From the NCBI GenBank assembly GCA_963921795.1, contig OY997642.1, positions 59,883,427 through 59,947,426 of the forward strand: 64,000 nucleotides of DNA. Reading direction: 5' to 3'. Position 1 is the first letter of the stretch; each line of letters starts with the position of its first letter. Under the pieces are notes generated by a model that saw nothing but the letters and a program-made list of their open reading frames with translations, was not told the origin of the DNA and searched no databases. This DNA comes from Nannobrachium achirus. Its lineage: Eukaryota; Chordata; Actinopteri; Myctophiformes; Myctophidae. Position numbers and translations under genes: made by a program. Below, in pieces: positions 56,898-64,000 of this stretch.

Positions 56898-57409
56898 CTG
56901 TATGGAATCAGAGAGAAACACTTTAACTGTACCTCTCCCATGTGACAGTGGACTGTATGGAATCAGAGAGAAACACTTTAACTGTACCTCTCCCATTATG
57001 ACAGTGGTCTGTATGGAATCAGAGAGAAACACTTTAACTGTACCTCTCCCATGTGACAGTGGTCTGTATGGAATCAGAGAGAAACACGTTAACTGTACCT
57101 CTCCCATGTGACAGTGGTCTGTATGGAACCAGAGAGAAACACTTTAACTGTAACCCTTCCCTTGTGACAGTGGTCTGTATGGGGATCAGAGAGAGAAACA
57201 CTTTAACTGTCCCTCTCCCATGTGACAGTGGACTGCAGGGGAACCAGAGAGAAACACTTTAACTGTACCTCTCCCATATGACAGTGGTCTGTATGGAATC
57301 ATAGAGAAACACTTTAACTGTCCCCCTTCCCATGTGACAGTGGGCTGTATAGGGATCGGAGAGAGAAACACTTTAACTGTCCCCCTCCCATGTGACAGTG
57401 GTCTGTATG
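56882..57409. repeat. 56-bp minisatellite made of the rbp1 intron 2 / exon 3 junction
   Basis: About nine tandem units of 54-58 bp. Each contains, on the minus strand, a pyrimidine-rich TTTCTCTCTGATTCCATACAG-like acceptor followed by a copy of the first 17 nt of exon 3 (ACCACTGTCACATGGGA). The genuine exon 3 start is the unit nearest the coding sequence (56881-56897). Open frames across it are repeat translations. Confidence 0.92.
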
Positions 57410-57760
57410 TTTACATGCCTTCGCCTCAGTGTGTGTTCAGTAACAGGAGTCTCCCTGTCTCTCCAGCTCTTTAGTAAACTGAAAATAAATGTTCAGTTTG
57501 GGATACCAGTATCAGGAGAGAGAACTCATCATTTTAACCAAAACCTCTTTGTCTTAACCAAAGAATATCACTTTAAAACAAATAAAAAGCAACTTCTTTT
57601 TATTCTTTCTCTCTGTCACACACGCACAACGCAAACAAACGCACATTTTCTCATGCATCGGCAAACAGCACAGAGGGCTGCCTTATCCATAATCAGCTTA
57701 TGAATTAGCTTTCTATTAATCCTAGTTGGTATGCAGCCACCAAACAAAGTGCGTGCATGC

Positions 57761-57894
<134 letters not shown>

Positions 57895-57903
57895 CATACT
57901 GAC

Positions 57904-58082
57904 CATGCATCTCCTGTCGTCCACTGCAGACAGGTCCTCCTCTGCCTCCCGGCCCACATAGATGTCCATGCTGTAGTCCTTGAAGGTGCTGATGGTCTTA
58001 ATGCAGATGTGATCTCCATCCTGGCTGATGTCCTTGTCTGGCTTCAGCAGGCTGGCTATCTTCCTGATGGCAAGGTTCACAT
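57904..58082 (-). CDS. rbp1: rbp1 exon 2
   Basis: The 179-nt exon enters in phase 1 and encodes DVNLAIRKIASLLKPDKDI, then DHICIKTISTFKDYSMDIYV and EEDLSAVDDRRCM. Donor gtcagt. Confidence 0.95.
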
Positions 58083-58102
58083 CTGTCATATTAAATATAT
58101 GA

Positions 58103-58168
<66 letters not shown>
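58103..58168. repeat. (GA)n microsatellite in rbp1 intron 1
   Basis: About 32 GA units close to the exon 2 acceptor. Confidence 0.97.
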
Positions 58169-58171
<3 letters not shown>

Positions 58172-58284
58172 TGGGGTGGAGAGAAAGAAACGCCATACAT
58201 TTTATTGATATCAATATCATCGTGTTGAAGCGATCTCACTTAACCTACATTATAGGCCTATACTGTAAGTATTTTCACCAATGT

Positions 58285-58380
58285 AGTATTAGTAATAGCC
58301 GATCTACAAGCTCACAATGCCTCGCAGCGCAAGCCGCAAGGCCTTGTGAACTTGTAGATCTGCTATTTTCGGCAAATGTT
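58285..58380. repeat. Copy of the dispersed palindrome in rbp1 intron 1
   Basis: GATCTACAAGCTCACAATGC faces TTGTGAACTTGTAGATCTGC around a GC-rich centre. The flank GTTGAAGACCCCAGTG (58479) is a hAT-like end, so it probably sits in a worn hAT copy. Confidence 0.75.
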
Positions 58381-58567
58381 CCCCTGCAGAAAATGTTGTT
58401 AAAAAATTTCCCTAACACACAAAGATTTAGCGAACCCCTTGTAGTAACTCCGAGGACCACCTAGGGTCCCGGACCCCCTGTTGAAGACCCCAGTGCTATA
58501 CAAATAGCCATTCCATGCCTTATCTAAAGCCCTGATAATCACAAAAACAACAACACAGATTACTCAC

Positions 58568-58640
58568 CTAGAGCTTTCAGATACTCCTCAAAGTTTTCAT
58601 TAGAAATCATCTTCCAGTATCCATTCAGATCCACAGGCAT
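58568..58640 (-). CDS. rbp1: rbp1 exon 1
   Basis: Encodes MPVDLNGYWKMISNENFEEY and LKAL, ending in phase 1 before gtgagt. The 73-nt length is standard for the family. The start is the only ATG consistent with the conserved N-terminus. Confidence 0.93.
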
Positions 58641-59356
58641 GTTGTCTGTTGGTAGTTCCAGTGAATGAGGACCTGAAGGAGGTCCAATGTGGCTGGTCTA
58701 GCTGCAGTGGAATGGTCCAGAACGCCCGATCTCACTGAAATCTGCACTCTAATCCAGATTAGCTGCCATTTGTTTCTCAAACCTCCCCATTCAAAGGACC
58801 ACTTTTTTGTTAATGTAAAAGCAGAAATATCACATTGTAGAAATGCTCTGTCACAAGGTAATGTCCTGCATTCACAATTCGACTTGTGTAAAAGTACAAA
58901 AGTATTGGCTACAGAATATACTTCAAAAGTAAGTAAATGTACGGTATGCATTATGCAGAATGAACTATTCGCTTCAAGGTTTGCCACAAGGTTCGGCACT
59001 TCAAAGGTTTTCCAAATGTCTAAATCATTCAAACACAGCACGTGTACAAGCTGACAAAGTGTCACAATGCGATGTTTTGTGAGCCTGTAGATCTGAGATT
59101 ATCGAATAGCTGAAAATTTAAATAGGGCTTATATAGTCAATTCATCTAATAATTGGAGTAGCACTAAAATGTTAAATACACAGCTACACAGCATGCATGT
59201 GTTATGTGAACTCACATGCTCTGGGTTTCAGAGTGCTTACTGAGACTGTGTGCAGTGTGTGGGATTAGCATTACAGACTTGTGAATGCAAATGAAAGGTT
59301 GACAAAACTGATGGTATTTCTGCTAAAATGGGCAAAACTAAATGAAAAAGACAGAC
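58641..59356. other. Upstream region of rbp1
   Basis: Should contain the rbp1 promoter on the minus strand. I see no TATA box or other site I can support. A partial palindrome copy is at 59045-59105. Confidence 0.4.
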
Positions 59357-59402
59357 AGACAGATAGATAGATAGATAGATAGATATATAGATATATAGAT
59401 AT

Positions 59403-59445
<43 letters not shown>

Positions 59446-59447
59446 TC
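59357..59447. repeat. (GATA)n microsatellite
   Basis: About 20 GATA units with ATAT interruptions. Confidence 0.96.
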
Positions 59448-59565
59448 ACTACTACATGGGGAGGGGAGAGAAGAGGAGACTTTAGTGGAGGAGTGAAGAG
59501 GACGAGGTATAGAGGGGGAGAGGAAAGGAGGAGAGTTCTAGGTAGCTATTTGCTATTATCAGGCC

Positions 59566-59776
59566 GGCTCTATTTTGATCCATGCCTTATGCCTTATGCC
59601 TAAACTTGTTTGCCTTTTTACTATTTTGAAAAACATTTTTAAATATTTCAAATAGCTGATCTGCAAGCTGCATGATGTAGATCAGCATTTGAAGTATTTA
59701 AAAAAAAATCAAAATAGTAAAAAAAAAGGCAAAGAAGTTTAGGCATAAGGCATAAGGCATGGATCAAAATAGAGCC
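59566..59776. mobile_element. Fold-back element, GGCTCTATTTTGAT family, copy 2
   Basis: GGCTCTATTTTGATCCATGC is inverted at the right end. The arms of about 95 bp meet at a GCTGATCTGCAAGCTG / AGATCAGC centre that itself resembles the dispersed palindrome. Confidence 0.82.
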
Positions 59777-59813
59777 CGTGCTACAACCTGCAACATTATA
59801 AACAAAGACACAA

Positions 59814-60533
59814 TAGTCAGGGACCCACAAGCCCAAAAGCTCAAGGAATAGGGGTGACACCTGTGATGTCTTGCCGTACTTTTTATTTCTGTTTTATCTA
59901 TTAGTTTGGTCATTAAGGTCCACAGAATGACAGGCCTGCTCTGCCGGAAACATTGCGAAAAAAAGTTATGGCCATTTGAATATTCACTGTCCCATCGACT
60001 TCGCTATACAGGAAAAGAAAAATATTAAAAAATAAAATAAATGTGCTTTAAGTAGCATGTGAGGGGTCAAACTAGGGGTTCTTCATTATTCTGAATCCAT
60101 TGCAAGCATTTGTTTTGCATAAAAAACATTCCTAGGGCAAAATATCGGCCCCCCCAAAACTGTGAAAGTGAAAAAAAAATTGATGACTCATCACTTTTTA
60201 CAATTTTGGGGTGCCAAAATTTAGCCCAAGGAATGTTTTTCATGCAAAACAAATGCTTTCAATGGATTCAGAATCATGAAGAACCCCTAGTTTGACCCCT
60301 CACATGCTACTTAAAGCACATTTCTTTTGTATTCTTTTGTATTTTCCTGTATAGTGAAGTCGATGGGACAGTGAATATACAAATGGCCATAACTTTCTTT
60401 CGCGATGCTTCCGGCAGAGCAGGCCTGTCATTCTGTGGACCTTAATGACCAAACTAATAGATAAAACAGAAATAAAAAGTATGGCAGAACATCACAGGTC
60501 CTCTCCCATTATCAGGGACTGGGTCCCTGACTA
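59814..60533. mobile_element. 720-bp fold-back element related to the exon 3 palindrome
   Basis: TAGTCAGGGACCCA at the left is inverted at 60520-60533. The arms share CTGAATCCATTGCA and GCATTTGTTTTGCA with the 2.1-kb element at 38485-40585, and both have GATGACTCATCAC at the centre. Non-coding. Confidence 0.82.
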
Positions 60534-60898
60534 CATTCACAGTCTGTTCTGTTGATAGCTGCGATTTCACCATCACTGCTGAGGAAATGCTCACCACACA
60601 GCAGTGTGGTTTCCTGTGACAGTTTCTCACAATGTGACATTTGTTCTATTTTGTCTATCCTCTTTAATAAAGCAAATAAGGATAGGTTGTCATGCACGCA
60701 TGCAGGCTCAAGCACACACAGGAGCCAACCGGTGCCCAAGCACGATGCCCAACTGTACTACTATTTGCAAATGCCATATAGGGGAGAATGGTAGTGAGTA
60801 GTTGCATGTTGCAGTTGAATTGGTGCGGTTTGGCCCTGATGTCTATGTTCCCCTCTTGATGAGTCAGTTGTTGTTGTTTTTTACCAAGAAGCTCAACT
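60534..60898. other. Gene-free stretch upstream of the lectin exon
   Basis: No exon seen. Confidence 0.4.
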
Positions 60899-60901
60899 CG
60901 A

Positions 60902-60949
<48 letters not shown>

Positions 60950-60953
60950 AAAT

Positions 60954-60997
<44 letters not shown>

Positions 60998-60999
60998 AA
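60899..60999. repeat. (AAAG)n microsatellite
   Basis: About 25 AAAG units with one AAAAT interruption, 170 bp before the lectin start codon. Confidence 0.97.
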
Positions 61000-61158
61000 A
61001 TCATTTTCAATAGCGCTTTCAACAACGCACAACAGCAGAATACCCTATAGATCACTCTCAGCGTTTCTGAAACCTGTGGGCTGTGAAGTGTGGTTTTGGA
61101 ACTTCCGCTTTTGTGACTTCTATTTTCCAACAAAGTGAGCAACGAATCCAGTTTGAAG

Positions 61159-61176
61159 ATGAAGCAGGATGAGTGA
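61159..61176 (+). CDS. Short upstream ORF overlapping the lectin start
   Basis: ATG AAG CAG GAT GAG TGA encodes MKQDE. Its stop lies inside the lectin reading frame, in a different frame, so initiation here would compete with the main ATG at 61169. Too short to test further by eye. Confidence 0.35.
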   Translation: MKQDE

Positions 61177-61367
61177 GCAGCACGTGTACGCCGAACCAGA
61201 CCTGACAACGAAGGTCAGGTATGGCAGAGGAGAGAGGGATCAGGAGATGGAGGAGAGAGGAGAGAGAGAAGAGAGGATAGTAGACATCTATGTCACTGCA
61301 GACGACCTTGGTGTGTCCCGGGACCCTGGGACACAGCAGGACAACACAGCACAGGAGCAGAATGGAG
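61169..61367 (+). CDS. Candidate first exon of a C-type lectin receptor (CD209-like)
   Basis: Encodes MSEQHVYAEPDLTTKVRYGR, then an acidic EREERIVDIYVTADDL and QEQNG, ending in phase 1 at gtacaa. Fish CD209/CLEC4-like type II lectin receptors begin with such a cytoplasmic tail, with MSE-x-VY, a DLT-KVR stretch and EERIVDIY. The transmembrane and lectin exons would follow on the plus strand, but only repeats are seen up to the right edge. No hydrophobic segment or WND motif is available to confirm the call. Confidence 0.55.
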
Positions 61368-61473
61368 GTACAACTACATGCTACAATGATTCACTACTAA
61401 CACACCTGGAACACCACAATTATTTTGACACTTCAAAGGAAGGACTGGCAATTAGTTTCCGACCACTCTACAG

Positions 61474-62023
61474 CAGGGGTTCCCAAACCTTTTTGTCTCA
61501 GGGCACCCCATGAATATTTGTTTTCATCTGAGGCAACCTTGTATGTCCAAAATCTTCTCTTTATGTTATTATTTTAAAAACGATTTAAAATAGTGAAAAT
61601 AGACGATCTACAAGCACACAACGCCTCGCATCGTGAGGCGTTGTGTGCTTGTAGATCTGCTATTTTCACTACTTGTGTGGCACTTTTGTATAATGAAGTA
61701 GGGCTTTTATTTTACCAAAAAACATACACATTTGAAACTTGGAGATACAAGGTTTTTGCCTGATAGTGAGTATTCATCATTTTCACTCCCAACTTATATT
61801 TATAGCATATTTTAGCGATTATGTTGTGAGGAAAACATTGAGATAACAGCCATTTTGGTTAGAACTGACTGAAACATCAAGTTTGTAACATCAAGTTTAA
61901 AATTATACTAAATATCTTTTTTAATTGTCTAAATAAATTCCAATTATCGCATTATCTCGCGGCACCCCTGGACTGCCGTCGCGGCACCCCAGGGTGCCCA
62001 GTCACCCACTTTGAAAACCCCTG
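61474..62023. mobile_element. Non-autonomous hAT element with a nested palindrome
   Basis: CAGGGGTTCCCAAACC and TTTGAAAACCCCTG ends with the 8-bp duplication CTCTACAG (61466-61473 and 62024-62031). The interior (61530-61766) is a copy of the palindromic element described at 19842. Confidence 0.9.
61530..61766. mobile_element. Palindromic element nested in the hAT copy
   Basis: AACCTTGTATGTCCAAA and TGGAGATACAAGGTT form the outer arms. The core at 61603-61670 reads GATCTACAAGCACACAACGC and its inverse. Confidence 0.82.
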
Positions 62024-62039
62024 CTCTACAGTACCCCAG

Positions 62040-63640
62040 CCAGCACACCCACATGGGTCCCGCATGGGTACGAGGTGGGTTACTTGGATACACGTGGGCA
62101 TGGGCTTGAAGTGGGCAAATTACATGGGACTAGAGTTCTCAAATTCGGCCCGAACCCGACCCTACCCGGCCCGACCCGACGTTATCGGGCCGAGCCGGGC
62201 CCAAAAATTATAATAATTAGTCGGGCCGGGCCGGGCTCCGGGCTCCGTCACTCAAGCAACAGAGAACAGGCGCATATCGCTGTCTGCCTGTCTTCAGCGC
62301 AGCACTGAAACCAGCCTAAGTTCCTAACCAATGGACCAAGGATGATCGGTGACGCATACGGAAGTATAGTCTATCAGTCTCATAGAGCAGTCTGGTTGTT
62401 GTGATGACGTCACAATCGAAACCTTTGGATATACGGAAGTCTGTGACAGGCAGCGAGTCACCGTTAGCTCCGTGTGGAGCGGCTACGATGGAGCTGCATG
62501 TTAAATTAAAAGGCAGCAGGCAGTTTCACAAGTTTGTAATAAGTTATAAATCCAAGAAAAGTACATTCAAAGCAGAACCAACCTGGATATTATTGACAAG
62601 GACTTAAGAGGATTGTATTAACAACAACATCAACATGACCAACCTAAAAGCACCATACGTTGACATCCTCTTACCTTATAGAGACGATCATCTCGGCTGG
62701 TAAGATATTATTAATTCCATTATGCTTTCTGGTTAATCAAGTGTCCTTTGCTGCTGCTGTGTGCATTTATATTAAAGGGTTTTACAGCCGCAGCGCGCCG
62801 CTTATTACATGCCTGAGTTGTATATGTTTAAGCATGGTGGTCAGGTGGTGTCGCGCACTAAACAACAGATCTGCAAGCCCAGAATGCAAGCCAGATGAAC
62901 ACGTTTTGGGTTCATAGATCTGCCGAGCCAGCTGCCTGCGTGACCGTTGAAAGGACGAAACATAAATCACGCAGGCAGCGACGGCAGGGGGAGAGAGGAT
63001 GAGAGCTGTATGATTGAGATTGACTGTTGACAACAGGGATTTAACGTTAGCACATTTTGTGCAGAACCTTGCATGTTTCATGAACAATTTAACATGTGAA
63101 GTTGCCATTTCCCCAACTGTTATATGTCTGTTCTCTCACTGTTGTAATTTGAGAGACTGGTGCTGCCAGCTGCCTACTGGCGACGTTTCTTTTTTTCTCT
63201 CTCTCTCTCTCTGGCTTTCGGGTTTTCGGGCCGAAAATGATGATAATTGTTAGGGTCGGGCCAGGCTTCGGGTCAGCCCACTCGGGCCCAGTTAGGGCCG
63301 GGCCTTAATTTTCAGGCCCGTTGAGAACTCTACATGGGACCCACGTGGGCTACATGTGGGATAACTGGGCATGGGTTGGAAGCGGGCTTCCCCACATAGT
63401 TCCTGCATGGGCTACATGTGGGCTAACTGGGTATGGGATTGGAGTGGGCTGGCCCACATGGTTCCCGCATGGGCTACATGTGGGCTAACTGGGCATGGGT
63501 TGGAAGTGGGCTTCCCCATGTGGTTCCCGCATGGGCTACATGTGGGCTAACTGGGCATGGGATTGAAGTGGGCTGGCCCATGTGGTTCCCGCATGGGCTA
63601 CATGTGGGCTAACTGTGCATGGGATGGAAGTGGGCACCCA
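62040..63640. repeat. CATGGGCTACATGTGGGC minisatellite, split by an insertion
   Basis: Units of about 60 bp with CCCGCATGGGCTACATGTGG and AACTGGGCATGGGATTGGAA. One to two degenerate units lie at 62040-62130 and about five at 63333-63640. A hAT-like element separates them. Confidence 0.85.
62131..63332. mobile_element. 1.2-kb hAT-like element
   Basis: TAGAGTTCTCAA is inverted at 63321-63332 and CATGGGAC is duplicated outside (62123-62130 and 63333-63340). The subterminal parts are rich in CGGGCC on both sides. Internal open frames are short and unrecognised, so it is probably non-autonomous. Confidence 0.82.
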
Positions 63641-63829
63641 CTTTGAAAACGCCTGCTCTACAGTAGATGGTGTCATAATATTTTGTTGATTAAGAACATA
63701 AATGAAATGCATTAAATGCAACCCACATGTGAAATGCTTGTGTCCCACAATAAATATTGTCACAATGCATGTAACATAATTAAATAGGGTTGTGTATTTC
63801 CAACAAGATGATAATACGATGCATACCGG
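63641..63829. other. Gene-free stretch
   Basis: Starts with a second copy of the hAT right end (CACCCACTTTGAAAACGCCT then GCTCTACAGTA). No exon seen. Confidence 0.5.
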
Positions 63830-63947
63830 TATATAGGACCCCAATTTAAACAAGCCATATGAGCTTTGTTGTGGCTTAGATCCTTTTAGTTGACCTTGCA
63901 TCAGTGAACTGTACTGTCCTGTACTTTTTCCAATGCAAACTTCTAAT

Positions 63948-64000
<53 letters not shown>
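63830..64000 (+). mobile_element. LINE 3' UTR and (ATCA)n tail, second copy
   Basis: AGTGAACTGTACTGTC and GCAAACTTCTAAT match the LINE end at 33700-33820. The (ATCA)n tail runs off the window. Confidence 0.85.

Noticed and set aside
61169..61367. ITIM or ITAM signalling motif in the lectin exon
   Set aside because: The tyrosines lie in HVYAEP and VDIYVTA, neither of which fits the I/V-x-Y-x-x-L/V pattern.
62401..62607. Small plus-strand frame in the 1.2-kb hAT-like element as a transposase piece
   Set aside because: No zinc-finger or dimerisation motif of hAT transposases can be seen, and it is only 68 codons.

Overview
This is vertebrate genomic DNA, almost certainly from a ray-finned (teleost) fish. 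The evidence is intron-containing genes with GT-AG splice sites, a fish-type family C chemosensory receptor pair, very long dinucleotide and tetranucleotide microsatellites, fish-type LINE (L1, L2 and others) fragments, and a very high density of small fold-back DNA transposons. No bacterial, viral or organellar gene was seen.

Layout. 1-17.8 kb: mostly repeats, with one minus-strand exon of a CC chemokine (1346-1481) and a possible leader exon for it (8066-8168). 17.8-30.3 kb: receptor A, an apparently intact nine-exon gene on the plus strand for an OlfC/V2R-type (calcium-sensing-receptor-like) family C GPCR of 885 residues. 30.3-37.7 kb: satellite arrays, fold-back elements and LINE remnants. 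37.8-51.7 kb: receptor B, a tandem paralogue with the same exon plan. It is broken by a deletion across exon 2 and intron 2, a 2.1-kb palindromic element inside exon 3 and a 1-nt deletion in exon 6. 51.7-55.7 kb: fold-back repeats and LINE debris. 55.7-58.6 kb: a complete four-exon cellular retinol-binding protein gene (rbp1-like) on the minus strand. 61.17-61.37 kb: probable first coding exon of a C-type lectin receptor on the plus strand, whose remaining exons would lie beyond the right edge. 61.5-64 kb: nested hAT elements in a minisatellite, ending in a LINE tail.

The two receptors are tandem duplicates, with alignable promoters, TATA boxes, exon lengths and 3' flanks. They would bind ligand with an extracellular Venus flytrap domain and signal through a seven-helix domain in olfactory neurons. 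Receptor A keeps an open frame but has replaced four of five residues that bind the amino-acid backbone in the family. Receptor B keeps four canonical residues but is interrupted. The chemokine, retinol-binding protein and lectin are unrelated neighbours.

The main non-genic theme is palindromy. At least a dozen fold-back elements are present, several with clear target-site duplications (9 bp, 8 bp, TTAA, TTA, CTG). A short palindromic motif containing ATCTACAAGCTCACAA recurs about 17 times, several of them inside different hAT-like elements. The retinol-binding protein gene carries a tandem array that has multiplied its own intron 2 splice acceptor about nine times. All identifications are from reading the sequence; no database search was run.
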